A stretch of 64,000 bases of DNA from Actinomycetes bacterium (GTDB lineage: Bacteria; Actinomycetota; Acidimicrobiia; Acidimicrobiales; Palsa-688). Where the stretch lies: the NCBI GenBank assembly GCA_021808665.1, contig JAKBBA010000005.1, forward strand, positions 44,866 through 108,865, read 5' to 3'. The notes below the pieces were generated by a model. The model was given only the letters and a program-made list of their open reading frames with translations, was not told the DNA's origin and searched no databases. Both the position numbers and the translations under genes were made by a program. Positions 8,292 to 17,488 of this stretch are shown here, one piece after another (the stretch's first letter is position 1; the number at the start of each line of letters is the position of its first letter).

Positions 8292-9710
8292 ATGGTGGCG
8301 AACCCGGAACTGCGCGGCACGGCACACCCCCTTGACAAGGCGAGCGGAACCACGACTTATTACGAGCAGGCGGTAGAGAATTTAACCCGCTCCTACCGGG
8401 CAGTGCCGAAAGGGGAGAAGGTCCGCCTGGCCAAGAAGTCGTCTAACCTTTTCAGACAGCGTTCGGCTGGCAAGGTTCACCGCCTCGACGTGTCAGCCTT
8501 CGGGTCTGTGTTGTCCGTTGACCCTCAGGGGCAGTGGGCGGACGTAGGGGGCATGGCAACTTACGAGCACATCGTCGATGCCCTCCTGCCTCACGGTGTC
8601 ATGCCGAAGGTGGTGCCCCAGCTCAAGACGATAACCCTCGGCGGGGCGCTGAGCGGGCTGGGCATAGAAAGCACCTCATTTCGCTCGGGCATGCCCCACG
8701 AGACGGTGATCGACATGGACGTGCTGACCGGCGACGGCCGTGTGGTCACAGCACGCCCGGAAGGCGAGCACAGTGACCTTTTCTACGGCTTTCCTAACAG
8801 CTACGGGACGCTTGGCTACGCTCTTCGAGCGAGGATCGAGGTCGAGCCGGTCTCCCCATACGTGCGGCTGCGCCACGTTCGATTCGACTCCTTCGAGGAG
8901 GTTGCTGAGTCGATCGGGGTTCTGTGCGAGACGAGGCGTTTCGAGGGGGCGCCGGTCGACTTTCTCGACGGCACGGTGTTCTCCCGGGACGAGTGCTACC
9001 TGAGCGTGGGAACCTGGTCCGACGAAGCCCCCCTGACCAGCGACTACACGCGCGACGACATCTACTATAAGTCGATACAGCATCGCAGCAGGGATTGGCT
9101 ATGCACCAGGGACTACCTGTGGCGGTGGGACTCCGACTGGTTCTGGTGCTCGAAGGCGTTCTACGCGCAAAATGCCGTCGTGCGTAGACTGGCCGGTCGG
9201 CGCTTCCTTCGCAGCGACGTCTACTGGAAGATCATGGCATTCGAGGAGCGCTATAAGATCAAAGCTCGCATTGACGCCCGCCGGGGTCAGCCCGAGCGCG
9301 AAAATGTCATCCAAGATGTCGAGGTCCCCGTCGAACGCCTAGCGGAGTTCCTCGACGGCTTCACCCGGGAGGTTCCAATCCTGCCCGTTTGGCTGTGCCC
9401 TCTACGTCAACTGGATCCCGCCGTTACCTGGGACCTGTACCCGCTGGACTCGTCGAAGACCTACGTCAACGTCGGCTTTTGGTCCTCGGTGCCAGTGCGT
9501 AAAGACGCCGGGCCCGCCTATTACAACCGATGGGTCGAAGACGAAGTAGAGCGTCTCGACGGCCGTAAGTCGCTCTACTCGACAGCCTTTTACGAGCCAG
9601 AACGCTTCTGGGCGCTCTACAACGGTCCGGTCTACGAAACTCTCAAAGGTCGCTACGACCCTGACAGTCGGCTCACAGATCTGTACGCTAAGTGCGTGAA
9701 AGGCAGTTGA
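8292..9710 (+). CDS. tmsA: FAD-binding oxidoreductase, TmsA/BfaA type (10-methylene fatty acid reductase)
   Basis: A 472-residue flavoprotein of the FAD_binding_4/DHCR24-like family. Its FAD-binding core has LAKKSSNLFRQR, ADVGGMATYEHIVDALLPHG, LKTITLGGALSGLGIEST and NSYGTLGYALR, which are the wordings of the actinobacterial TmsA/BfaA family. That family reduces 10-methylene-stearoyl lipid to 10-methyl (tuberculostearic) acid. The partner methyltransferase follows directly, supporting this role. The frame is open from 8067, but that stretch is Arg-rich and covers the divergent intergenic region; ATG 8292 (MVANPELRG) fits homologues. Confidence 0.82.
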   Translation: MVANPELRGTAHPLDKASGTTTYYEQAVENLTRSYRAVPKGEKVRLAKKSSNLFRQRSAGKVHRLDVSAFGSVLSVDPQGQWADVGGMATYEHIVDALLPHGVMPKVVPQLKTITLGGALSGLGIESTSFRSGMPHETVIDMDVLTGDGRVVTARPEGEHSDLFYGFPNSYGTLGYALRARIEVEPVSPYVRLRHVRFDSFEEVAESIGVLCETRRFEGAPVDFLDGTVFSRDECYLSVGTWSDEAPLTSDYTRDDIYYKSIQHRSRDWLCTRDYLWRWDSDWFWCSKAFYAQNAVVRRLAGRRFLRSDVYWKIMAFEERYKIKARIDARRGQPERENVIQDVEVPVERLAEFLDGFTREVPILPVWLCPLRQLDPAVTWDLYPLDSSKTYVNVGFWSSVPVRKDAGPAYYNRWVEDEVERLDGRKSLYSTAFYEPERFWALYNGPVYETLKGRYDPDSRLTDLYAKCVKGS

Positions 9711-9748
9711 CACCCGTGTTCGAGCCTCGTAACAAAGGAGCTGAAGAG

Positions 9749-11023
9749 ATGCTCTCATCCCGCAGCCAAATAGCCAACGTGCTCTACAGCGTAGTCGGTC
9801 GTGGAATGCCCCTCGCGATAGAGTCTTACGACGGCAGCGTCGCCGGCCCACCGGAGGCGTTGTGCACTATCAAGATCCGCGATCCGAGGGCGCTGAACTA
9901 CGTTGCGACAGCTCCGAGCGACCTGGGCTTGGCGCGGGCCTACGTGTCGGGATATCTCGACTTGGAAGGAGACGCCTTCACCGCTTTGATGATGCTCGCA
10001 GGTGAGCACATCGGCGAGATCAGCTGGGCCGACAGGCTGAGAGTCCTACGGGGTCTCGGTCCGAAAGTCCTTCGCCCGATCCCGCCGCCCCCCCAAGAAG
10101 TACATCCGGGTCTGTGGTGGGGTCTGCGTCACTCCTTGTCGCGGGACTCGCGGGCGATCAGCCACCACTACGACGTGTCGAACCGTTTCTACGAGTGGCT
10201 GCTCGGTCCGACGATGGCCTACACCTGCGCGGTGTTCCCGAATGCCGACGCGACCCTTGAGGAGGCCCAGGAGGAGAAGGTCGACCTGGTCTGCCGGAAG
10301 CTCGGACTAGCCCCCGGGCAGCGTCTCCTCGACGTCGGCTGCGGTTGGGGGACGATGGTAATCCACGCCGCCCAGCATTACGGTGTGAAGGTGATAGGCG
10401 TCACCCTGTCGCGTCAGCAGGCGGAGTGGGGACAGCGGCGCATTGCCGAGCTAGGCCTTGGTGACCTGGCACAGATTCGCCACGACGATTATCGCAACGT
10501 GATCGAAACGGGCTTCGACGCAGTGAGCAGCATCGGCCTTACAGAACACATCGGAGCGAAGAGCCTTCCCGCGTACTTCCGTTTCCTTGCGGCGAAGTTG
10601 CGCCCGCAGGGCAGGCTTCTCAACCACTGCATAACCCGCCCTGTGAACTCGTCTCCAAGCCGAACCGGCGGTTTCATCAACAGGTATGTCTTCCCCGACG
10701 GGGAGCTCGAATCAGTTGGGGCGATCGTGTCGGCGATCCACGACAACGGCCTCGAAGTCCGCCACGAGGAGAATTTCCGCGAGCACTACGCCCGAACTTG
10801 TGCAGCTTGGGGGGCAAACCTCGACGCAAACTGGGACAAGGCCGTGGCCGAGGTCGGTGAGGGAGTCGCCAGAGTATGGCGACTGTACTTGGCGGGATCC
10901 AGGCTCGGATTCACCCAGCGCCGTATCGAACTGCACCAGGTGCTTGCGGTCAAGACCGACGAACACGGTTCGTCAGGCTTCCCTCTGCGACGTCTCGACT
11001 ATTCGAGGCCCACCCGAGTCTAG
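9749..11023 (+). CDS. tmsB: Cyclopropane-fatty-acyl-phospholipid synthase family methyltransferase, TmsB/BfaB type
   Basis: A 424-residue member of the CFA-synthase family. It has an N-terminal lipid-recognition domain, then HHYDVSNRFYEWLLGPTMAY, the SAM motif LLDVGCGWGTMVIHAA (about 193-208) and SIGLTEHIG. Beside TmsA it should methylate the double bond of oleoyl phospholipid to a 10-methylene intermediate rather than build a cyclopropane ring. The start is ATG 9749 because AAGGAG sits 8 nt upstream (9735-9740); the upstream extension to 9692 overlaps tmsA and is unlikely. Only 38 bp separates it from tmsA. It converges on the desaturase gene. Confidence 0.85.
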   Translation: MLSSRSQIANVLYSVVGRGMPLAIESYDGSVAGPPEALCTIKIRDPRALNYVATAPSDLGLARAYVSGYLDLEGDAFTALMMLAGEHIGEISWADRLRVLRGLGPKVLRPIPPPPQEVHPGLWWGLRHSLSRDSRAISHHYDVSNRFYEWLLGPTMAYTCAVFPNADATLEEAQEEKVDLVCRKLGLAPGQRLLDVGCGWGTMVIHAAQHYGVKVIGVTLSRQQAEWGQRRIAELGLGDLAQIRHDDYRNVIETGFDAVSSIGLTEHIGAKSLPAYFRFLAAKLRPQGRLLNHCITRPVNSSPSRTGGFINRYVFPDGELESVGAIVSAIHDNGLEVRHEENFREHYARTCAAWGANLDANWDKAVAEVGEGVARVWRLYLAGSRLGFTQRRIELHQVLAVKTDEHGSSGFPLRRLDYSRPTRV

Positions 11024-11041
11024 GGATCCCGGCGGAAGGCC

Positions 11042-11995
11042 TCAGGCGGGCACGGCCCTGCGACGGTCTATCGTCGCGCGGTCCGGCCAGCGGACGTCTT
11101 TCACCAGGCGGAACTTCTCCATCGCCTTGATCAGGCCGGCGCTCAGGTCCACCTCGAAGGTCCTCACGCCATGTCGCGCAGAGGAAGGCTCCGCGTGATG
11201 GAAGTTGTGCCAGGACTCCCCGAAGGAAAGTATCGAAAGCCACCACACGTTCTGGCTGCGGTCCTTGGTCTTGAACGGCCGCCTGCCAGTGATGTGGCAC
11301 ACCGAGTTAATAGAGAAAGTCACGTGGTGCAGTACGAATATGCGGACGAGGCTGCCCCAGATGAACGCTGTCAGGGCTGCGTTCCAAGACCATCCCCACA
11401 GCCCTCCGACGAGGGGGGCTATGAGAAGGGATAGAGCCACCCATGCAATGTATAAGCGTGAGATGAACACCATGTCCGGATCTCCGACGAGGTCAGGGGC
11501 ATAGCGCTTTTCGTTCGTCGTCTCCCAGTCGTAAAGCCATCCCACGTGAGAGTAAAAGAAGCCTTTGGTCAGAGCTTTAGCGCTGTCCCCGTAGCGCCAC
11601 GGGGAGTGAGGGTCCCCGGGCTTGTCGGAGAAGCGGTGATGGCGCCGGTGGTCGGCCACCCACTGGATGGGTGTGGCCTGCAGGGCAAGGCAACCGGCTA
11701 TGGCGAGCCCGATCCGCACCGGGCGGCTCGTCTTGAAACCCCGGTGGGTCAGGTAACGGTGGTACCCGACTGTGATACCCAAGCCGCTGACCGCATAGAG
11801 AACACCGGCGATGATGGCATCTCGGTAGCCCAGCCCGCGGGTCCAGGTGAGGGGAACGGCTAGCACCGTTGCAACGAAAGGCAGGACTATGAAGACCGTC
11901 AGTGTGATCTGTTGAGTCCAAGTCTTGGACCTTGGCTCCGAGGTGTCGTCGGGGGCCAATTCGACTGGATCAAGAACGGACTCTGCTGTGGTCAT
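11042..11995 (-). CDS. Membrane acyl-CoA/acyl-lipid delta-9 desaturase
   Basis: A 317-residue integral membrane di-iron desaturase with the three histidine boxes HRYLTH (79-84), HRRHH (116-120) and HNFHH (about 257-261), and hydrophobic segments around 30-50, 60-75 and 180-215. It inserts a cis double bond into saturated acyl chains, most likely giving oleate, the substrate that TmsB methylates. It converges on tmsB with an 18-bp gap, so the three genes form a lipid-modification module. A clear AAGGGG lies just before ATG 11995, and a perfect palindrome at 12028-12045 overlaps a TATACA -10-like box. Confidence 0.9.
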   Translation of the reverse strand: MTTAESVLDPVELAPDDTSEPRSKTWTQQITLTVFIVLPFVATVLAVPLTWTRGLGYRDAIIAGVLYAVSGLGITVGYHRYLTHRGFKTSRPVRIGLAIAGCLALQATPIQWVADHRRHHRFSDKPGDPHSPWRYGDSAKALTKGFFYSHVGWLYDWETTNEKRYAPDLVGDPDMVFISRLYIAWVALSLLIAPLVGGLWGWSWNAALTAFIWGSLVRIFVLHHVTFSINSVCHITGRRPFKTKDRSQNVWWLSILSFGESWHNFHHAEPSSARHGVRTFEVDLSAGLIKAMEKFRLVKDVRWPDRATIDRRRAVPA

Positions 11996-12027
11996 GAACC
12001 CCTTCTCTCGGGCTGCTAAGTCGGACG

Positions 12028-12045
12028 AGACTGTATAGACAGTCT
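12028..12045. promoter_or_regulatory. 18-bp palindromic operator-like site upstream of the desaturase
   Basis: AGACTGT-ATAG-ACAGTCT is a perfect inverted repeat with 7-bp arms and a 4-bp spacer. It sits 33-50 nt upstream of the desaturase ATG in the 106-bp region shared with the divergent glycosylase gene. On the minus strand the centre reads TATACA, a plausible -10 element, so a bound dimeric regulator would block desaturase transcription. TetR-type lipid regulators commonly bind such sites. Which protein binds is unknown. Confidence 0.55.
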
Positions 12046-12101
12046 GCCAGCTATGACCGGCTAGTACACTGAATGGTAACGAGCACGGCGAGGAGCTGCA
12101 G

Positions 12102-12767
12102 ATGTCGAGTAGCGCTCAAGTTATCCCTAGTGGCGCTCGCCGTGTCAGTCACGTGCAAGCCTCCAAGATCCTCGCTTCGCGTAGTCCTGCTATGGCCGGT
12201 CTCGTCGCTGTTTGCGGACCGATGAAACTCGAAGCTTCGGGTATCTCCCACTTCGCGTCGCTTGTACGTTCGATAGTCCACCAGCAGCTTGCCGGGTCTG
12301 CTGCCTCAGCCATTCACGCGAGGCTTCACGCGGCTCTTCAAGGTGCTGTCAGCCCGGAGACGATCGCCGCAACTGGGCGCGACGTGCTGCGCTCGGCTGG
12401 CCTGTCGAATGCGAAAGCGGCATCTATCTGCGACCTAGCCGAGAAGGTCCTCGATGGTACCGTCGACCTCGAGCCAAGGCGGATTGGGCGTATGACCGAC
12501 GAGGTCGTGGTGGCCGACCTTTGCAAAGTTAAAGGCATAGGCGTGTGGACAGCTCAGATGTTCCTTCTGTTCCAGCTTCGCCGTTTTGACGTCTGGCCTG
12601 TTGGGGATCTCGGGGTGCGCAGAGGATACGGCCTCGCCTTCGGGGTCGAAGCTCCCAGCCCGAGGGAATTGGAGGACCTCGGCGACCAGTTCCGCCCCTA
12701 CCGGTCGGTGGCCGCCTGGTACTGCTGGAGGGCGACCGAAGTCCTGTCATCTCGACGTAAGCCGTGA
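12102..12767 (+). CDS. DNA-3-methyladenine glycosylase II family (HhH-GPD) protein
   Basis: A 221-residue base-excision repair glycosylase. The HhH-GPD fold is shown by IVHQQLAGSAASAI near 58-72, the helix-hairpin-helix KVKGIGVWTAQMF (142-154) and the catalytic Asp169 in WPVGDLGVRRG. It should remove alkylated bases such as 3-methyladenine. It is shorter than AlkA of E. coli (282 residues) and lacks its N-terminal domain, as in many actinobacterial homologues. ATG start with GAGGAG about 6 nt upstream. The stop overlaps the next gene as GTGA. Confidence 0.87.
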   Translation: MSSSAQVIPSGARRVSHVQASKILASRSPAMAGLVAVCGPMKLEASGISHFASLVRSIVHQQLAGSAASAIHARLHAALQGAVSPETIAATGRDVLRSAGLSNAKAASICDLAEKVLDGTVDLEPRRIGRMTDEVVVADLCKVKGIGVWTAQMFLLFQLRRFDVWPVGDLGVRRGYGLAFGVEAPSPRELEDLGDQFRPYRSVAAWYCWRATEVLSSRRKP

Positions 12768-13261
12768 AGGCCCCCGAATCCGGAGGTCCCCGTGCGGACC
12801 GGCCGGAACCTAAGAGGCTGCTCGTGGTCCACCACACGGTCTCACCGTCGACTCACGCTTTGCTGATCGCGTGCCTGGAAGGAGCGAGAGACCCGGCGAT
12901 CGAGGGAGTGGTCGTGGTGGAAGTGCCGGCACTGCGGGCCTCGGCCGCGGACGCTCTCAACGCCGACGGGGTCGTAGTGGTCGGTCCCGTGAACCTAGGC
13001 TACCTGGCGGGGGCGATCAAGCACTTCTTCGACCAGGTGTACTACCCCTGCCTGGAGTCGACCGCATCCCTGCCCTATGCGGCGGTGCTTCACGCTGACG
13101 GCGACGCCACAGGGGCTCTGCGGGCGCTGGAGTCGATAACGGCAGGCCTGCGCTGGCGCCGCGTCGCCGATACTGAAGTAGTCATGGGCTCTCCGACGGC
13201 GGGCCACCTAAACGCCGTCCGGGAACTGGGAGGTGTCGCGGCGGCGACCCTCACCATGTAG
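12764..13261 (+). CDS. Flavodoxin-fold NAD(P)H-dependent oxidoreductase-like protein
   Basis: A 165-residue protein with a flavodoxin-like alpha/beta pattern: RLLVVHHTVSPSTHALL (phosphate-loop-like), a DGVVVVGPVNLGYLAGAIKHFFDQVYYP segment in which GPVN.G...IKxFFDQ matches NADPH-dependent FMN reductases, and ALESITAGLRWR near the end. It probably binds FMN; the substrate is unknown. It starts with GTG overlapping the glycosylase stop by 4 bases, so the two are co-translated. Confidence 0.7.
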   Translation: MKAPESGGPRADRPEPKRLLVVHHTVSPSTHALLIACLEGARDPAIEGVVVVEVPALRASAADALNADGVVVVGPVNLGYLAGAIKHFFDQVYYPCLESTASLPYAAVLHADGDATGALRALESITAGLRWRRVADTEVVMGSPTAGHLNAVRELGGVAAATLTM

Positions 13262-13280
13262 GTGTCGATCCGCCCGGAGG

Positions 13281-13994
13281 CTAGCCAGCCGGCCGGGGCG
13301 AGGGCTGGGACATGGACGCTACGTCGGCGTCGATCCCGTCGGTCATGGACTGTGCGACGGCCACTCTCGCCCGGCGCTTGGTTGTCGCGACCGAATCCCT
13401 GTCCAGCCCGGCGAGCATCCTGGCACGTTCAAGCGTTACCTGCTCCAGGGACTCTGCTTCCACCACCGTGTCGATGAAGCCGGCGGCCACAGCGCTAGCG
13501 GGATTTGTGAGCTCTCCGAGGATGACGCAACGGTCGAAGTGGCCTCCTGCGAGCCTGTAACGGGCGAGCGACACCGCCCAAGAGGGCAGGGCAAGGCCGA
13601 TAGTCACCTCGTTCAGGCCGATCTTCGCCTCGCCGCCGGCAGCGAGGCGGTCGTCGCATGCGAGGAGCATGAGCGCTCCCGCCGCCAAAGCGTGGCCGCT
13701 GCAAGCGGCCACGAGCGGCATTGGGTGCATGAAGAGGCGGGCAATCAAGCGGCCGCCGGCGGCCACCAGAGATCTCATCGACTCAGCGTCGCGGTTCATC
13801 GTCGCGAGGTCAAAGCCGGCGCAGAACCGGCCGGGCCTGCCCACGATCACGGTTGCGCGGAAAGTCCGGTCCGCCTCTACCGCATCGAGGTGACGGTGGA
13901 AATCTTCTATGACAGCGTGGCTCAACACGTTGGCCTTGCCGTCGTCGAATCGTAGGACTGCGACCGCGCCGTCGCGCTCGAAAGACACTGACAT
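13281..13994 (-). CDS. Enoyl-CoA hydratase/isomerase family protein (crotonase)
   Basis: A 237-residue crotonase-fold enzyme acting on acyl-CoA thioesters. The oxyanion-hole segments are GRFCAGFDL (about 59-67) and ACSGHALAAGALMLLACDDRLA (about 93-114). The usual second catalytic Glu region reads AKIGLNEVTIGLALPSWA. The exact reaction cannot be told from the sequence. The open frame extends to 14237, but the first 81 residues are low-quality sequence antisense to the glutamate dehydrogenase start; ATG 13994 (MSVSFERDGAV) is the natural start. It is divergent from the glutamate dehydrogenase gene. Confidence 0.86.
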   Translation of the reverse strand: MSVSFERDGAVAVLRFDDGKANVLSHAVIEDFHRHLDAVEADRTFRATVIVGRPGRFCAGFDLATMNRDAESMRSLVAAGGRLIARLFMHPMPLVAACSGHALAAGALMLLACDDRLAAGGEAKIGLNEVTIGLALPSWAVSLARYRLAGGHFDRCVILGELTNPASAVAAGFIDTVVEAESLEQVTLERARMLAGLDRDSVATTKRRARVAVAQSMTDGIDADVASMSQPSPRPAG

Positions 13995-14055
13995 GAATGC
14001 AAGGCTAGCCACGCACGGCGCCACTCGCGGGTGTCGCCGGCAGTGGAGCGCGATG

Positions 14056-17000
14056 ATGGTCGACATGACAGCACAAACTGACCAGTCATGGGACAACGGC
14101 GTCCTGGCACTGAGCAGGCTCGCTGGTGTCGAAGAGACCAGCGTCAAGCTCGAAAGCCTTCCGCCGGCATACAAGGAACGGACAAGGCCTGCGGAGGCCG
14201 TCGAGGAACTCGAGGTGATACGCCGCCTCGACGGCAACGCAGGGCGTTTCGTGGTGAGAGAACCCCGCGATCCTGACAGCTCTTTTCGGATCAGGCGGTT
14301 CTCGCTGCAGCGCGCCGAGCTGGCGGAGATAGTGCCGGTGCTGGAAAGTTTCGGTCTCAGTCTGGTCGAATCAATCCCGATTCAGATTCCCGCAGGCGGC
14401 GCCCGCAGGCGTGTAGTGCACGTCGACGACATGGGTCTCAGAGTCAGAGGCGCGGATGGCTGCCGAGGTGCCCTGGCGTATCCGACAGGCTTCTCGGAGC
14501 GCTTGGTCGACGCCTTGTGTGCTGACGAGGCCGGCCTCGTCGACGTCGACCCCCTGAACCGTCTTGTGCTCGTGGCGGCGCTCACCTGGCGTCAGGTGAC
14601 TGTGTTGCGCGCCTACGTGCGCTACTGGTCCCAGGTGGTTGTTACTGTCGAACTCGACGCCGCGGCCGACTCCCTGGCCGCATACCCTGAGCTAACAGCG
14701 GCGCTCGTTGCCTATTTCGAAGCGCGATTTGACACCGTCCGAGGGACTGCTTCGACTTCGGCGGCAGCTGTCGACACCGCTCGGCAGGCCTGTGTCGACA
14801 ATCTTGCTTCAGTCACTCGATTAGACGACGACAGGTTGCTTCGCGGGCTGCTAGCGCTGATCGACGCCACCTGGCGAACGAACTTCTATAATCCTGAATG
14901 GCGAAACGCTCCAGACGGATTGCCAGCGTCCCCTCCGGCGCTGGTGTTGAAGCTCGACGGAAGGGCGGTGCCCGAGTCGGTCCCGCCGCGTCCCGAGGTC
15001 GAGACGTTCGTGCACTCTACGGCGGTGGAGGGAATCCATCTAAGGGCGGGCCGGGTGGCTCGTGGAGGTATCCGCTGGAGTGAGCGTCCTGAAGACTTCC
15101 GCACGGAAGTTCTCGACTTGGCGTTCGCTCAGGTCAAGAAGAACGCTCCGATCGTACCGACTGGAGCCAAGGGGGGCTTCGTGGTACGCCAGGTGGCCGG
15201 AGGTTCCGGGCGCTTCGCTAGTCGGAGTCGACCGACCCAAGAGGAAGTGGCATCCGCTTACGAGAGTTTCATTTCTGCGTTATTGGAGATAACCGACGAC
15301 TACCGAGACGACCAGGTGGTCTCGCCCCCAACGGTGCTTGCCTCGGATGGTCCGGACCCTTACCTCGTGGTAGCTGCTGACAAAGGCACTGCCACTTTTA
15401 GTGACCTGGCGAACTCGCTGGCGGAGCGCCGAGGCTTCTGGTTAGGCGACGCGTTCGCCTCGGGAGGATCGCGAGGATATGACCACAAAGCTATGGGCAT
15501 CACCGCAAGAGGTGCCTGGGTGGCGGTAAGCCGCCACTTCAAAGAGCTCGGGATCGACGTTTCCGAAGATCCCTTCCGTGTCGTGGGCGTCGGCGACATG
15601 TCAGGCGACGTGTTCGGAAACGGCATGATCCAAAGCTCAGCTATCGAGCTGGTCGGCGCTTTCGACCACCGTCACATCTTCTTGGATCCCGAACCGGATC
15701 GGAAGCTGTCCTTCGAAGAGCGTTGCCGGCTCGCTCGCCTGTCGCGTTCGAGCTGGGACGACTACGACCGGAGCCTGATCTCAAGAGGCGGGGGGGTTTG
15801 GCCTAGAGACTCCAAGTCTGTTCCTGTCAGCCCCGAGGCGGCTAAGGCTCTTGGCATTACCCCTGGAGATACCAGCCCGCCGGAGCTAATGTCGGCGATC
15901 CTCGCCGCCCCGGTGGACTTGTTGTGGTTCGGTGGTATCGGGACGTTCGTGGCGGCCCCCGAAGAGTCAGACGCGGACGTGGCCGACCACGCAAACGACA
16001 CGGTCCGGATCACCTCTGAGCAGGTGAGAGCCCGCGTAATAGGAGAAGGTGCGAACCTCGGGGTGACCCAGAGGGCACGTCTGCGCTTTAGCAGGAGGGG
16101 TGGTCGGGTCAACGCCGACTTCATCGACAACGCCGCGGGTGTGGCAACCTCGGATCGGGAGGTGAACCTCAAGATTCTCCTGGCACTGGCCATCTCGGAG
16201 GGCCGGCTCTCCGAGTCTCATCGGGACGGGTACCTCGAGCGGGCAGAGCCAGAAGTGGCGGATGCGGTCCTTGCCCAGGTAGACCACAGCGTGGTCGCTC
16301 TCAACCGAGCTGCTAGACGCAGCGAACGGGAGCTTGACTCCTACGAGTACTTGGTCGACTCCCTCGAAGGCGACGGACTCTTCGATCGTGGCGTAGAGGT
16401 CCTCCCCGATCGCGTCGAGTTCGAGGTGCGCAGGAGGGCCGGAGCCGGCCTGATCAGGCCTGAGCTTGCGACCCTGCTCGCGTATGCCAAGTCGGACATC
16501 GTCAAGTCATTGGAGTCCAGCGGCGCCGCGGCAGACCCCGTCTTCGCCGAGGCGGTGCACGCTTATTTCCCCTCCGAGCTCCGTAGGGTCTTCTCAGACC
16601 TGATACCGCGCCATCGCCTCTACAACCAGCTAGCCGCTACCGACGTTGCAGGTGAGATGGTCGACCGGATGGGGATCGTCTGGGCGCATGACTTGGCTAG
16701 CGAGCTCGGTTGCAGCCTGGCTGACGCGGCCCTAGCCTTCTGGGTCGCTAGGCGGGTGTGCGACGCCGGTACGATTTGGGCTCGGCTGGACGTTCTCTCT
16801 GCCAACCTCGAGGCCTCCGAGGAGGCGGAACTAAGAGACGAGCTGGCCGCTGCCGTGGGCGGCCTCGCCAGGTGCTACCTCCTAGAAGCCGTCGACCGCC
16901 CGGCCGACCAGCGTGCTGAAACCTACACGACGATCGTTTCGCGACTCGAAGAAGGTCTGTCTGCTCGGCCCGACGACGCTGACGGGGACGACGAGACTGG

Positions 17001-17433
17001 GGAGACAGCGACCTTGTCCCGTCAGGTTCGCAGCGCAACCCGCCGGGCGGAGATCATAAAAGCCGTAGGTTCGGCTCATGAGAGCAATGTGAACCTCGCG
17101 GACGCTCTCAAGGCGTGGGACTCCCTCGGAGCCTCCGGGTCGTTGGTGGAGCGGATAACGGCGATCGTCGACACGGCCATGGAGTCCTCCCCGCCGCCAT
17201 CGAAGCTTCTGGTTTGGCAGGCGCGTTCGATCATGGACGACCTGGCGGAGTGGCGCCGTGACGTCTCCGTCCAGGCGGCGCGCCTGGAGGGGAATACCGC
17301 GACGAGCAGCGACCCAGGCGCCTTGCGCGTGCCGGCCGCATCCGAGGTTCTCGACTCGTCGGCTGCGAGCTGCGGGGATCGCCTCGCAGCAGCATCCCTC
17401 TCTCTGCGCCGTCTACGACGCAGCACCGCCTGA
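14056..17433 (+). CDS. gdhB: NAD-specific glutamate dehydrogenase, large-subunit type
   Basis: About 1125 residues; it oxidatively deaminates glutamate to 2-oxoglutarate with NAD. The catalytic-domain signatures are present: ARGGIRWSERPEDFRTEVLDL, QVKKNAPIVPTGAKGGFV with the glutamate-binding lysines, YDHKAMGITARGAW, and a Rossmann region VVGVGDMSGDVFGNGM. A long C-terminal helical domain follows. The length fits the 115-kDa class, which lacks the N-terminal ACT-like regions of the 180-kDa Streptomyces enzyme. ATG 14056 is chosen because GGAG lies 7 nt upstream; ATG 14053 and 14065 are alternatives. The open frame up to 13909 overlaps the divergent crotonase. Confidence 0.9.
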   Translation: MVDMTAQTDQSWDNGVLALSRLAGVEETSVKLESLPPAYKERTRPAEAVEELEVIRRLDGNAGRFVVREPRDPDSSFRIRRFSLQRAELAEIVPVLESFGLSLVESIPIQIPAGGARRRVVHVDDMGLRVRGADGCRGALAYPTGFSERLVDALCADEAGLVDVDPLNRLVLVAALTWRQVTVLRAYVRYWSQVVVTVELDAAADSLAAYPELTAALVAYFEARFDTVRGTASTSAAAVDTARQACVDNLASVTRLDDDRLLRGLLALIDATWRTNFYNPEWRNAPDGLPASPPALVLKLDGRAVPESVPPRPEVETFVHSTAVEGIHLRAGRVARGGIRWSERPEDFRTEVLDLAFAQVKKNAPIVPTGAKGGFVVRQVAGGSGRFASRSRPTQEEVASAYESFISALLEITDDYRDDQVVSPPTVLASDGPDPYLVVAADKGTATFSDLANSLAERRGFWLGDAFASGGSRGYDHKAMGITARGAWVAVSRHFKELGIDVSEDPFRVVGVGDMSGDVFGNGMIQSSAIELVGAFDHRHIFLDPEPDRKLSFEERCRLARLSRSSWDDYDRSLISRGGGVWPRDSKSVPVSPEAAKALGITPGDTSPPELMSAILAAPVDLLWFGGIGTFVAAPEESDADVADHANDTVRITSEQVRARVIGEGANLGVTQRARLRFSRRGGRVNADFIDNAAGVATSDREVNLKILLALAISEGRLSESHRDGYLERAEPEVADAVLAQVDHSVVALNRAARRSERELDSYEYLVDSLEGDGLFDRGVEVLPDRVEFEVRRRAGAGLIRPELATLLAYAKSDIVKSLESSGAAADPVFAEAVHAYFPSELRRVFSDLIPRHRLYNQLAATDVAGEMVDRMGIVWAHDLASELGCSLADAALAFWVARRVCDAGTIWARLDVLSANLEASEEAELRDELAAAVGGLARCYLLEAVDRPADQRAETYTTIVSRLEEGLSARPDDADGDDETGETATLSRQVRSATRRAEIIKAVGSAHESNVNLADALKAWDSLGASGSLVERITAIVDTAMESSPPPSKLLVWQARSIMDDLAEWRRDVSVQAARLEGNTATSSDPGALRVPAASEVLDSSAASCGDRLAAASLSLRRLRRSTA

Positions 17434-17488
17434 ATCCGCCGGCGCCTGGCGGCCGTGGAGCACGCTGAGAAGCACCACTTTCCCAGAA

